NCBI RefSeq assembly: GCF_001425685.1
Contig: NZ_LMCY01000062.1
Span: 35,927-99,926 of the forward strand
Length of the DNA stretch: 64,000 bases
Direction of reading: 5' to 3'
From: Massilia sp. Root335
Lineage (GTDB): Bacteria; Pseudomonadota; Gammaproteobacteria; Burkholderiales; Burkholderiaceae_D
Made by a program: the position numbers and the translations under genes. The notes beneath the pieces were generated by a model that did not search any database, was not told the origin of the DNA, and saw nothing but the letters and a program-made list of their open reading frames with translations. This document shows positions 36,901-43,944 of the stretch, one piece after another. The stretch's first letter is position 1; every line of letters starts with the position of its first letter.

Positions 36901-37179
36901 ATGCGAGACAATCTCCAGGTCTTGCTGAATGGCGCGCCGGCGGGGCAATCGGAAGCCCGCGACATTTATATGGCGCGCTCGGAAATCGTCCGTGCGGAAG
37001 GACGGCACTTGCTGCAAAAACTCGGGCGCACCCGGCAGCAGCAGATTTGTGCCAGCGTGATTCACATGTCCGTCAACCGCTTTTTCAGATCGGAGCAGCG
37101 CCGGCACGAGATGGTGATATATGACCTGCTGCGCCGCCATTACGAATCGCTGGCCGGGCGCGATCGCGCGGAAAATTAA
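33949..37179 (+). CDS. lanB: Class I lanthipeptide dehydratase (LanB), full length
   Basis: 1076 residues from the ATG at 33949. LanB enzymes use glutamyl-tRNA to dehydrate Ser and Thr of a precursor peptide. The N-terminal glutamylation domain is clear: PAGFFVLRTPLLPLD near the start and RMCSRSTPFGLFAGMSTG near 115-135. The C-terminal glutamate-elimination domain (SpaB_C) is present from about 800: LYVKIYCGNATADRLI, WFFIRYADPEAHVRLRLFG and IDTYERELERYGGG. Both halves are on one protein, as in true lanthipeptide LanB and unlike the split thiopeptide enzymes. The frame is open from 33889, overlapping the receptor gene; starts at 33949 or 33967 fit the family better. The precursor peptide is encoded convergently 200 bp downstream. 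No cyclase (LanC) is nearby. Confidence 0.93.
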   Translation: MIEPSDMNDVTRTVTHRPQHVARYVPAGFFVLRTPLLPLDLFERWADDGTGGAASRRAHEDRVRRRLRDHVNDARVQEALSLASPSLHQRLHYWLNDPLSAKSRKIEAALVKYFSRMCSRSTPFGLFAGMSTGRVGARTQLVLNDPSSYEKHARLDNGYVCRLAERLLGDDRIRRQLQFFPNDTICESGDRLRYVAYDVGASARTYRLAGVENSRAVVAALRMAQSGATLRALAHHVARGEDVDEDEAHAFIDAMVDCRFLVSELEPTVTGDEPLRSMLATVAALDDKTDDVMRLIALDRKIGALNAGRVGGPAHGYDGIVAELDGLDAPRHVADALQVDLFKPAGDLCLDEGLVADIAQCAGLVYAATASQSRAVDGFIRRFVARYDGQRVPLGDVLDAEKGIGFGDMGADESHLLQDLKFAQDDAPESEAGTPFGRYLVRKFLEAVKNGSDEIAITRDDLARFQRDGLPPPPASICAKIVPVKRDAAGIAKAHVRFLSGSASSLFGRFCHGDETLRALTADLIAEEGRRCPHAVVAEIVHLPQGRIGNVVARPCFTDHEIVYLGRSGRPLDKQVRLDDLMLSVEDGRLRLWSNRLEREIVPRLSSAHHFLGKGNLGVYRFLASLQFAGAGRFGPVWPAWLQAMPYLPRISVGRLQLTHRQWNLSAADIDKLGDAYASGLPGKFAEVAGEYKLPRFVSLVEHDNALAIDFDNPLSAQVFFDMARGARSLRLEEAYVPAQDAAVSDGKHSYASEIFIPLLLSKDEAGRRQANGHGTPPSRAVGAVIDGHAVARTLAPGGECLYVKIYCGNATADRLIGGTLHDLLTGWTAKGQVEKWFFIRYADPEAHVRLRLFGPPAALWGGVVMDLNAALRPFLADRTIWKIQIDTYERELERYGGGDGILSCEKIFHADSEAAARFIPIGRQCGAEKHGDHAILGVDTLLKDFDIDASDRLTFLRRLAAGFGKEFNISKDQAILLGKKFRGMRDNLQVLLNGAPAGQSEARDIYMARSEIVRAEGRHLLQKLGRTRQQQICASVIHMSVNRFFRSEQRRHEMVIYDLLRRHYESLAGRDRAEN

Positions 37180-37315
37180 CCGCACGCGGAATTGCATGCG
37201 CCCGTCCGGTATCCCGGGTGGCTGGAGCGTCGATCCGGATATTGCGACGCGCGATTATTCGAGATATCGGCTGCGATCGGCGGACGCATTGGCCGACTGA
37301 ATGGAACATAAAAAA

Positions 37316-37337
37316 ATGGACACCGGATGGTGTCCAT
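37316..37337 (-). terminator. Rho-independent terminator of the precursor peptide gene
   Basis: ATGGACACC and GGTGTCCAT form a perfect 9-bp stem around a 4-base loop. On the minus strand the stem is followed at once by a run of six T. It sits about 45 bp past the stop codon of the 50-residue peptide, so it ends that transcript. On the plus strand there is no T-run, so it would not be a strong terminator for the LanB gene. Confidence 0.8.
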
Positions 37338-37381
37338 TGATTACGTGCGCCGGTTGACCGGTTTAATGCCGATCAGCCTGC

Positions 37382-37534
37382 TTAATCCTGCGGGAAGTTC
37401 TCGCGCGTTTCAGAACTGCATACGGCGGAGCAGTCATAAGTATTGATTACATTACTTTTCTCGGCCGTATCGCCGTTGCTCAGTTGCTTCAGTGTTTCCA
37501 GGTTCAGCGACAATTTTGGTTTTGCAACGTCCAT
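37382..37534 (-). CDS. lanA: Candidate class I lanthipeptide precursor peptide (50 aa)
   Basis: The peptide begins MDVAKPKLSLNLETLKQLS and ends in NTYDCSAVCSSETRENFPQD. Residues 7-19 match the class I lanthipeptide leader pattern (K-L-x-L-N-x-E-T-L-x-x-L). The C-terminal half holds two Cys and six Ser/Thr: Thr32-Tyr-Asp-Cys35 and Ser36-Ala-Val-Cys39 are two successive Ser/Thr-x-x-Cys units that could each close one thioether ring, followed by Ser40, Ser41 and Thr43. GGAGG stands 8 bp before the ATG and a terminator follows the stop, so the gene is a complete expression unit. It faces the LanB gene across 200 bp. I infer it is the LanB substrate. There is no double-glycine site, so the leader cleavage point is unclear. 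Product and activity are unknown. Confidence 0.85.
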   Translation of the reverse strand: MDVAKPKLSLNLETLKQLSNGDTAEKSNVINTYDCSAVCSSETRENFPQD

Positions 37535-37938
37535 CTTTAAAGCCTCCAAAAACATGAGTGTGAATAGGACTAAAACTTCGCGTATGCGGATTCATCCGAA
37601 TATCTGATGTCCGCTTGTTAATAATATCACGAGATTCCCGGAAAATATCGTGCTTCGGTGGTCGTCATATATTATTTAATGCGATCCGGAGCGGGCGTTT
37701 TCGTCGTTTGGAATGGTTCCATATCGGCATAAGCGCCGACGCGTATTCGCCGCGGGCGAATATCGATACAGGACGCGGATTCGGCGGCGCTGGCCGATGA
37801 CATGTGTTTGGGGGCTTTCGGTCTGAAACGGCCGGTGCAGGAAATCGTCGACGCCGGGTCGCCCGCGCGCCGACGGGCCCGGGCGCGCGGGCCGCCGGGC
37901 CCGCCGACGCAGGCGGCAGAGCGGGTCCGGGCGGCCGT
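37535..37938. other. Gap between the precursor peptide and oxygenase genes
   Basis: About 400 bp. The part next to the precursor start (37550-37700) is AT-rich and should contain its minus-strand promoter; I could not choose a convincing -35/-10 pair. The part next to the oxygenase stop (37830-37935) is extremely GC-rich with imperfect inverted GGGCCCG/CGGGCCC blocks and may end the oxygenase transcript, though without a T-run. I see no second precursor-like reading frame. Confidence 0.5.
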
Positions 37939-38733
37939 TCAGGTCCAGTAAACGTATTCGGAAGAGGACATTTGCGCGACAAAACAGTTGATGACCACCC
38001 TTTTGCTGCGCGTGCTGGTGACGGCATGGATATATTTGCCGTTAATGATCGCCATGTCGCTCGTTTCGACGGCAAGCTCGATATAAGTCTTATTCTCCAG
38101 CAAATCCAGCGGATAGGGATAACCATTGCCCTGCAGTTCCAGCCGGTCGCGCGTGGAGGTATCCGGAATGTAGTCGTAGATTCGCAAGCGGCCCGAGACA
38201 GCGTCCGCGCTCGCATAGAAATTAATCGCCATGACATTCTTGGCGTCGCGCACTTCCCAGCCTTCGTTGCGACTGCAGTCGATTTGCGAAAAGTCCTCGT
38301 GCGGGCGCAGCAGGAATTCGCTCGTGACCGATAAATCGGGAAGCCATTCCACCGCGCGGGCATGCAGGGCTTCCCGATCGCCGAGCCGGGAAGGGCGAAT
38401 GGAGCGCCGTGTTTTCTCGTTGATCGCCCGATGCACGAGCCTCATCGGATCGACCGTATTCTCGAAAATGCTGCTGACGGAGGCACGGGCTTCCGAGCAT
38501 TGCATGAAATATTCGGCCGGCGTCTTGCTGTAGTGGGTCGCGCCAAGTATATAACCCGGAACGTTATCGGGGCGGCGCCGGCGGTGTTCGGACCCGAAGA
38601 AGTTTTTTTGAATGGCGATACAGTCGGCAGGCGGCACGACGTTCTTGACCAATGCGACGTCCAGCTCATCGGAGCTGATCATCGATATCGCATCGCCGAT
38701 GCACTCGGCGCCTACAAATTTTCTGTATTTCAC
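37939..38733 (-). CDS. 2-oxoglutarate/Fe(II) oxygenase-like protein beside the lanthipeptide genes
   Basis: 264 residues from a GTG start at 38733, chosen because AAGGGACGAG lies just before it; the frame is open to another GTG at 38763 with no ribosome site. The pattern fits a prolyl-hydroxylase-like double-stranded beta-helix enzyme: LLRPHEDFSQ gives an HxD metal pair (His145, Asp147), MAINFYAS and GRLRIYDYIP follow as core strands, and NGKYIHAVT gives the distal His236 with Arg245 after it for the 2-oxoglutarate carboxylate. Such enzymes usually hydroxylate a carbon. It is on the same strand as the precursor peptide, 404 bp upstream of it, and I infer it modifies that peptide. It is not close to the TauD-type enzyme in the NRPS operon. 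The exact family name is not certain. Confidence 0.7.
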   Translation of the reverse strand: MKYRKFVGAECIGDAISMISSDELDVALVKNVVPPADCIAIQKNFFGSEHRRRRPDNVPGYILGATHYSKTPAEYFMQCSEARASVSSIFENTVDPMRLVHRAINEKTRRSIRPSRLGDREALHARAVEWLPDLSVTSEFLLRPHEDFSQIDCSRNEGWEVRDAKNVMAINFYASADAVSGRLRIYDYIPDTSTRDRLELQGNGYPYPLDLLENKTYIELAVETSDMAIINGKYIHAVTSTRSKRVVINCFVAQMSSSEYVYWT

Positions 38734-39300
38734 TCTCGTCCCTTTGTAAGAAATCCTGCGCACTTGCTACAAAAGCGCGAAGTAGCCGCGCCGAAACGCA
38801 GCGGCTCCGTAAGCCACCACCCGTCCGCGCTTATTGATTGATACGACAGTTCGAATTGTCCGGATTGCGCGCAAATCCAATCATGCAGGGTAATCCCCTT
38901 ACCGCGGATGCCATTCGTTCGAATATATTAAACGGCGCAATGACGTTGAGAATGATGCCACAATTTTATTCTTAAACGCAAAATATTTGTAAATGAAATA
39001 TATGCGAATTGCATATGTATTCGCGATCGGTCAATTCGGGGGTTTTTATCGCGGGAGGTCGTCCGAACGGGGGAGGCGATTGCCGGCCGCCCGTAACGGG
39101 AGCCGGCGCCGTGTTCGAAGCGCGGAGCGGTGGAGCGCAGTCGGGGAATGCGGCGACTGCGTTATTGATACGGGAGGATGGGGCTTTGCCGGCGGCCCGG
39201 CGTTAATCCGGCCGGACGTTCCAGGGCGCCGGCGGCCCCTTGATGGTTTTCCCCGCCTGGGCGGGGAGGGGCCGCGCACGCCACGGTCTGACGCGCGGCA
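38734..39300. other. Gap between the oxygenase and M23 peptidase genes
   Basis: About 570 bp without a gene I can support; the open frames here (for example 38993-39430 plus) are not convincing. Positions 38880-39030 are AT-rich and include TTATTCTTAAAC near 38966, which resembles the cores of the repeat array at 31.3 kb, and could carry the oxygenase promoter. Positions 39050-39300 are GC-rich like the chromosome. Confidence 0.5.
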
Positions 39301-40002
39301 CTACGGCTGCAGCAACGGATACGGATCCACCGGCGTTCCCTTCCACCACTGCTTCTCCGGGGTCAGTTCGAACACGGCGAAGTGCAGGTGCGGCGCGTTC
39401 GGATCGGCGTTGCCCGTCGACCCGACATAGCCGATCAGGTCGCCGCGCTTGACCTGCGCCCCTTCCTGCAAGCCGTCCGCGTAGCGGTCCAGGTGCGCAT
39501 AGTAATAGGCGTATTTTTCGGTCGGATCGAACTGGTAGATGGTCAGCCCGCCCGGTTTGCTCGTGAAGAGTTTCACGATCTTGCCGTCCGCCGCCGCCAC
39601 CACCTTCGCGCCCTTGGGCGCCATGATGTCCAGTGCTTCGTGATGGCGTTCGCTGCCGCGCGGCTGGTCGTACGTGTCGGTGAGCTTCGCGGGCGGGATG
39701 CCGTCGACCGGCACCAGCAGCTTGCCTGCCGGTGTGGCTGGCGGCGCGGCCGGCGCGGCCGCCGGGGTGTCCGTGCCTGCGGGACGCAGCGGCAGATCCA
39801 GTTCGGTCAGGTCGGGCATCACCTGCGGCGCCGGCGGCAGCTTGCCGTCGAGGGTGCCGGCGGGCGGCGGCGGCGCGGGCAGGGAACCCGTGTTCACGGC
39901 CACCGCGGGCGCCGCGTGCTCTGGCGGCATCTGGCGCAGCCAGACGAACAGGCCGCCGGCGCCCACCAGCACGCCGAGCAGGAAAGTCATCAACCATCTC
40001 AT
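39301..40002 (-). CDS. M23-family peptidoglycan endopeptidase, membrane anchored
   Basis: 233 residues; ATG at 40002 preceded by GAGGAGA. One N-terminal membrane segment (about 3-22) is followed by a long Pro/Ala-rich linker. The C-terminal LytM domain has the zinc motifs HEALD (His and Asp), YYYAHLDRY and APHLHFAVFE with HxH, so it should be an active zinc peptidase cutting peptidoglycan cross-links. Within this family such proteins either hydrolyse peptides themselves or, when the zinc ligands are missing, activate amidases; here the ligands are present. It follows the L,D-transpeptidase gene by 23 bp on the same strand, so the two cell-wall genes are probably cotranscribed. Confidence 0.88.
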   Translation of the reverse strand: MRWLMTFLLGVLVGAGGLFVWLRQMPPEHAAPAVAVNTGSLPAPPPPAGTLDGKLPPAPQVMPDLTELDLPLRPAGTDTPAAAPAAPPATPAGKLLVPVDGIPPAKLTDTYDQPRGSERHHEALDIMAPKGAKVVAAADGKIVKLFTSKPGGLTIYQFDPTEKYAYYYAHLDRYADGLQEGAQVKRGDLIGYVGSTGNADPNAPHLHFAVFELTPEKQWWKGTPVDPYPLLQP

Positions 40003-40025
40003 CGCCGTCTCCTCATTGCTTGGTT

Positions 40026-41003
40026 TTACTCTGTCAGCAGCACTTCCGTCCCCGCCTGCACGAGGCCCGCCACCTCGGATGCGCTCCAGTTCGTCAATCG
40101 GATGCAGCCGTGCGATTCGCTCTTGCCGACCGACGCCGGCACGGGCGTGCCGTGGATGCCGTAGTGCGGCTTGGACAGGTCGATCCACACCACGCCGACC
40201 GGATTGTTGGGGCCGGCAGCGACCGTCGTATTCTTGTCGCCCGGCTTGGCGTCCCAGAACAGCTTGGGGTTGTAGTGGTAGGTCGGATTGCGGTGCACGC
40301 CATCGATCTTCCAGGTGCCGATCGGCAGCGGATCGTGTTCGCTGCCGCTCGACACGGGGTATTGCGCGAGGACGGTCCCGGCCGTGTCCTGCAGCTCGAG
40401 GGTGCGGGTGTCCTTCGACACGACGACGCGCGCGGCCGGCGCCAGCGGCGGCGTGCCGACGACGTTGGGCACGAGGATCTGCTCGCCCGCGCGGCCCAGG
40501 TCCTTGCCGGGATTGAGTTTTTGCAGCAGCGCCGGGCTGGCGTGGAATTTTTCGCCCAGGCCTTCCGCCGGCGAGCTGTAGCCGAGCGTGGGCAGTTTCG
40601 CCTTTTCCATCATGTCGTCCGGCACGGCACGGAACGGACCCGCGACGTCGGCATCGAGCAGTGTGTAGGTGAGCAGCGTGGGCGTCGCGTCGGCGTCGAG
40701 GGCGTTCCATGTCGCGTCGTCGAGCTTGCCCGTGGCGTTCAGGCCGTGCGCCTTCTGGTAGCCGGCGAGGGCGTGTTGCATGTTGGAGCCGAAGGCGCCG
40801 TCGATTTCGCCGGGCGAAAAATGGGCGCGGTCGAGCAGTACCTGCGCGCGCAGCAGCTTGTCCGATTCCGGCGCGGGCGTGGCCGCCGTTGCCGTTGCCG
40901 TCGACGCGGCCGTGCCGGCGGGACCGGGTTGCGCGGCGCCCGCCGGGCTGCCGGCGAGGCTGCCCAGCATGGCGATCAGAAACGGGATGCGAAGGGTTTT
41001 CAA
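40026..41003 (-). CDS. L,D-transpeptidase (YkuD family) with peptidoglycan-binding domain
   Basis: 325 residues. A signal peptide (about 1-24, ending AGSPAGAAQ) leads to a peptidoglycan-binding region ([20 protein letters not shown], then [19 protein letters not shown]) and a short LysM-like stretch ([11 protein letters not shown] then GEQILVPNV). The C-terminal YkuD domain carries the catalytic signature [10 protein letters not shown] with Cys and the upstream GIHGTPVP. Enzymes of this type form 3-3 peptidoglycan cross-links or attach proteins to peptidoglycan in the periplasm; the ErfK/YbiS-like layout fits either. It is transcribed away from the ferredoxin gene and lies just before the M23 peptidase gene. 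Confidence 0.92.
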   Translation of the reverse strand: MKTLRIPFLIAMLGSLAGSPAGAAQPGPAGTAASTATATAATPAPESDKLLRAQVLLDRAHFSPGEIDGAFGSNMQHALAGYQKAHGLNATGKLDDATWNALDADATPTLLTYTLLDADVAGPFRAVPDDMMEKAKLPTLGYSSPAEGLGEKFHASPALLQKLNPGKDLGRAGEQILVPNVVGTPPLAPAARVVVSKDTRTLELQDTAGTVLAQYPVSSGSEHDPLPIGTWKIDGVHRNPTYHYNPKLFWDAKPGDKNTTVAAGPNNPVGVVWIDLSKPHYGIHGTPVPASVGKSESHGCIRLTNWSASEVAGLVQAGTEVLLTE

Positions 41004-41123
41004 TTGATTCCTGCCTGAAGATGCGTTGGCTTCAGGTTAGTGCCGTGCCGGGCGCCGCTCTGTGCGGGAACGAACCCACCATGGTTGGGCTGCCCGATGC
41101 GTGCAGGCGGTACAATCGCCGGC

Positions 41124-41423
41124 ATGACCGCGTTGACCATCACCCTGCAGCCGTCCGGCTGGTCGTTCCCGACCGACCCGGACACGACGGTGCTGCACGC
41201 CGCCGAACGGGCCGGCATCGACCTGCCCAGTTCCTGCCGCAACGGCACCTGCCGCACGTGCATCTGCCGCCTCGCGGGCGGGACCGTACGGTATCTCGTG
41301 GAATGGCCGGGCCTGTCCTTCGACGAAAAGCGCGAGGGCTATATCCTGCCGTGCGTGGCGGTGGCGCTCGACGACCTGGTCGTCGACCAGCGGCTCGCGA
41401 AACGGATCGTGTTTCCGGACTGA
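41124..41423 (+). CDS. Plant-type [2Fe-2S] ferredoxin
   Basis: 99 residues from the ATG at 41124; an upstream in-frame start at 41040 would add a Pro/Cys-rich tail that is not typical. The cluster ligands are clear: SSCRNGTCRTCICRL gives Cys-x4-Cys-x2-Cys and the fourth Cys is in YILPCVAVALDD. It is a small soluble electron carrier. It stands alone, with no partner reductase or oxygenase adjacent. Confidence 0.9.
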   Translation: MTALTITLQPSGWSFPTDPDTTVLHAAERAGIDLPSSCRNGTCRTCICRLAGGTVRYLVEWPGLSFDEKREGYILPCVAVALDDLVVDQRLAKRIVFPD

Positions 41424-41438
41424 GCCGACCGGGCCGCG

Positions 41439-42332
41439 TCAGCGCGGGGCCGGCAGCATCGATTCGATCGCGCGCAGCACGAGCGGCCACGACGCCGACG
41501 TCGCGGCGACTTCATCGTAATGGCTGGCACCCGGCAGAATGACGACCTCGGCCGCGTCGCCGGCGGCACGGGCGCGCGCCGCGAAGTCGTGCGCCACGCG
41601 CGGCGGCGAGATGGTGTCCAGTTCCCCGGTGACGAGGATCGTCCGGCTGCCGTTCGGCATCAGGTCGCCCGCGTTCGTGTCGGCAAACACGTCCGGGCGC
41701 GCGGCGCTTGGGGTGCCGGCCAGCTCGGCGACGTCACGGTCGCAACTCGTTTTCAACAGGGCCGATTCGCGCCGCAGGTCGGCGAGGCCGCCCAGGCTGA
41801 CGACCCGGCGCACGGGCACGGCGTCGGCCCGGAACAGCGGGCTGGACGCGGGAATGCGGGGCCGCGCCGCCAGCCATTGCACGAGCTGGCCGCCGGCCGA
41901 GTGTCCGACGGCCACGAGGCGGTCGAGGTCGAGCGGATGGTCGCGTGCCGTGCGCGCCAGCAGGTCGAGGGCGGCGTTCATGTCCTGGTAGGTGCCGGGA
42001 TAGCCGCCGCCGGCTTCGTCCACGCGGCGGTATTCCACGTTCCAGACCGCGATGCCGCGTGCCGCCAGCGCCCCGGCCATATTGCGGAACTGCGTGATGC
42101 CGCCGTATTCCTTCGTCCAGCAACCGCCATGCACGAGCACGGCCACGGGAAACGGGCCCTTGCCGGGCGGGACGAACAGTTCGGCGTACTGCGACGGCGC
42201 GGCGCCGTAGCGCAGCGTGGCGTCCGGGGCGGGGCCGGACAGGGCCATGTAGTCGGTCAGCGTCATCGGGGCGGCGTGGAGGTTGGCGGACATGGCGAGG
42301 GCGAGCGCGAGGGCGGGAAGGCGGCGCGGCAT
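41439..42332 (-). CDS. Secreted alpha/beta-hydrolase (esterase/lipase-like)
   Basis: 297 residues. A signal peptide (about 1-20, MPRRLPALALALAMSANLHA) suggests export. The fold is shown by the oxyanion motif VHGGCW, the nucleophile elbow GHSAGG near 145, the acid in TGELDTISPP and the histidine in GASHYDEV, so the catalytic triad is complete. It resembles the BD-FAE/kynurenine-formamidase-like esterases, but a signal peptide argues against a kynurenine role. The substrate is unknown. It is convergent with the ferredoxin gene. Confidence 0.85.
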   Translation of the reverse strand: MPRRLPALALALAMSANLHAAPMTLTDYMALSGPAPDATLRYGAAPSQYAELFVPPGKGPFPVAVLVHGGCWTKEYGGITQFRNMAGALAARGIAVWNVEYRRVDEAGGGYPGTYQDMNAALDLLARTARDHPLDLDRLVAVGHSAGGQLVQWLAARPRIPASSPLFRADAVPVRRVVSLGGLADLRRESALLKTSCDRDVAELAGTPSAARPDVFADTNAGDLMPNGSRTILVTGELDTISPPRVAHDFAARARAAGDAAEVVILPGASHYDEVAATSASWPLVLRAIESMLPAPR

Positions 42333-42460
42333 GGTCGGCGACGGGATGTCAAAACCCGACTATACCAGCCCGCGCCGCCCGGCCGCACGATTGAAAACCC
42401 GGCCCGGTCTTCCATGCTAGGCTGCACACAACATCAACGCCTATCAATCGGAGGATCATC

Positions 42461-42640
42461 ATGAGCCAATCGAAATCCAGCGGCAGCCAGAACAAGCAGT
42501 CGGGCAACCTGTCCGAGGCGGACGTGCAGAAGCGCCAGGCCGGCGTCAAGGACAAGAGCAGCCACGACAACAAGTCGACCGTGAAGGCGGGGACGGGCAA
42601 GGGCGCGGGCGGCGGCGCGAAGCAGAAGGAAGGCCGCTGA
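42461..42640 (+). CDS. Small hydrophilic Ser/Lys/Gly-rich protein (59 aa)
   Basis: Starts MSQSKSSGSQNKQSG and ends GGAKQKEGR. A strong GGAGGATC ribosome site stands just before the ATG and codon use fits the genome, so I regard it as real. It is charged, of low complexity and likely disordered. No family is recognised. It is followed 20 bp later by another small protein, and the two may share a transcript. Confidence 0.65.
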   Translation: MSQSKSSGSQNKQSGNLSEADVQKRQAGVKDKSSHDNKSTVKAGTGKGAGGGAKQKEGR

Positions 42641-42660
42641 GCCTGCGCCGGAGAAGACCG

Positions 42661-42843
42661 ATGAGTTTGCCGGAACAGGACGAGGGCCTGCGCAAGCGCG
42701 CCCACTCGACGCCCGATCCCACGACGCCGGACCCGGAACTGCCGCCGCCGCAGCCGAGCCCCGATCCGGACGACGTGCCGGCCCCGGCGCGCGCGCCGGT
42801 GAAGGAACCCGACGCGCCGGTGGCGCCCGTCAAGGCGCAATGA
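42661..42843 (+). CDS. Small Pro/Asp-rich protein (60 aa)
   Basis: Starts MSLPEQDEGLRKRAHS and then consists mainly of Pro-Asp and Pro-Ala repeats, so it is probably disordered. GGAGA precedes the ATG at a suitable distance and the upstream small gene ends 20 bp before it. No family recognised. It could be a chance frame in GC-rich DNA, but the ribosome site and position favour a real gene. Confidence 0.5.
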   Translation: MSLPEQDEGLRKRAHSTPDPTTPDPELPPPQPSPDPDDVPAPARAPVKEPDAPVAPVKAQ

Positions 42844-42970
42844 CCGATGCCGCGCCACGGTCGCGGTGCGGGCAGGTCCGGATGCGGTGAATGAGGTGTG
42901 AACTGCGGATGGACGAAGTGCGGATGGGGTGGGCCGTCGGGTCGCCCCATCCGTTGTCACGTGGTGCGGG

Positions 42971-43177
42971 TCAGCGCTTGCCCGGCTCGCCGTCGCGCGT
43001 GGCCTGCTGGCCGGCGTCCTGCTGGTCGCCCTGCTTGTGGCCGCGCGGCGGGATTTCGCGGATCATGGCGTCCGTTTCGTGCTGGGCCGGCGAGCGTTCG
43101 CCGCTGCCGATGTCCGCTTCGTGCAGGTTGGCGGGGGCGTTGGCGCCGGGGTCCGGCTTCGGTACGTTGGTTCTCAT
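42971..43177 (-). CDS. Small hydrophilic protein (68 aa)
   Basis: Start chosen at 43177, where GGAG precedes MRTNVPKPDPGANAPANLHE; the longer frame from 43243 lacks such a site. The protein is rich in Gln, Asp, Gly and Arg with no hydrophobic segment. No function can be assigned. Its composition resembles the neighbouring small hydrophilic proteins. Confidence 0.55.
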   Translation of the reverse strand: MRTNVPKPDPGANAPANLHEADIGSGERSPAQHETDAMIREIPPRGHKQGDQQDAGQQATRDGEPGKR

Positions 43178-43374
43178 GGCGTGCTCCGTTGCGTTGTCGT
43201 GTTGGCGCGATACTAACAGTCCATGTCGGCGCCCGGCGCGCAATAGGATCGTCGCGGGACGCCTGTTTGTTGCTAAGTGGACACAAATGACGGTTGCGTA
43301 CGCTGGCGCACATATTTCGTCAGGGAATTTTTTATAATGAACCCTGTGGCCAATGACATTCGGAGGAGAGAAGT

Positions 43375-43512
43375 ATGAGCACCACCTTGTACAACAAGAT
43401 TCCGCTGGGCCGCAGCCCGTTGCTGGGCTCGCATCGGATGCACGCGGCGGTGGCGCTGGGCGTGCTGGCGGGGGCCGGCCTCGTGTGGGCCGCCGTGCGG
43501 GCCCTGCGCTGA
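43375..43512 (+). CDS. Small single-span membrane protein (45 aa)
   Basis: A very strong ribosome site (CGGAGGAGAG) lies before the ATG. The peptide reads MSTTLYNKIPLGRSPLLGSH, then a hydrophobic stretch of about 18 residues (AAVALGVLAGAGLVWAAV) and a short RALR tail. This is one predicted membrane segment with a positively charged end. Function unknown. Confidence 0.7.
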   Translation: MSTTLYNKIPLGRSPLLGSHRMHAAVALGVLAGAGLVWAAVRALR

Positions 43513-43581
43513 TCGCGGCGCGGGTTGCCGGGACGGCCCGCCGCCGTTACCATGGCGGGCTTGTTTCCTTGGAAAGTGGTA

Positions 43582-43944
43582 ATGAAGAATCTGAAACTGA
43601 CGGGCGACGAATACGACGCCCTCGAATTCATCCGGCGCGGCGCCAGGAGCGACCGCGTCAATGCCTGTGTCGGGCGCAACGCCAAGCGCCTGTCGGGCCT
43701 GAAACTGGTCCAGTATGCGAAGAGCGGCAACCTGGCGCTGACGGCGCAGGGGACCGAACTGCTGTTCCTGCGCCGCTGCGTGCAGGCCCTGCGCGCGCTC
43801 GAGGCGGACCCGGCGGCGCCTGTCGACGAGGACGTCGTGCAGTTCCTGAGCCGCAAATCGCATATCGCCGCGCGGGCGGAAGGCGGTTTCGAATTGACGG
43901 CACGGGGCCGTGAATCGTTGGCGGACATCGCCGCGCAAGAGTAA
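43582..43944 (+). CDS. Small uncharacterised protein, possibly winged-helix-like (120 aa)
   Basis: Start placed at 43582 (MKNLKLTGDEYDALEFIRRG) rather than the ORF-maximal start at 43525, because the upstream part has no family-like sequence and AAAGTGG precedes 43582. The protein holds two similar halves, each with a stretch like LSGLKLVQY..GNLALTAQG and IAARAEGGFELTARG, a pattern seen in winged-helix proteins (a helix followed by the LTxxG wing). I suggest a small DNA-binding or structural role, with low confidence. The stop codon touches a palindromic repeat block. Confidence 0.6.
   Translation: MKNLKLTGDEYDALEFIRRGARSDRVNACVGRNAKRLSGLKLVQYAKSGNLALTAQGTELLFLRRCVQALRALEADPAAPVDEDVVQFLSRKSHIAARAEGGFELTARGRESLADIAAQE

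Noticed and set aside
37180-37315. Second small precursor gene between LanB and the terminator
   Set aside because: No reading frame with a ribosome site and a leader-like sequence was found in this stretch.
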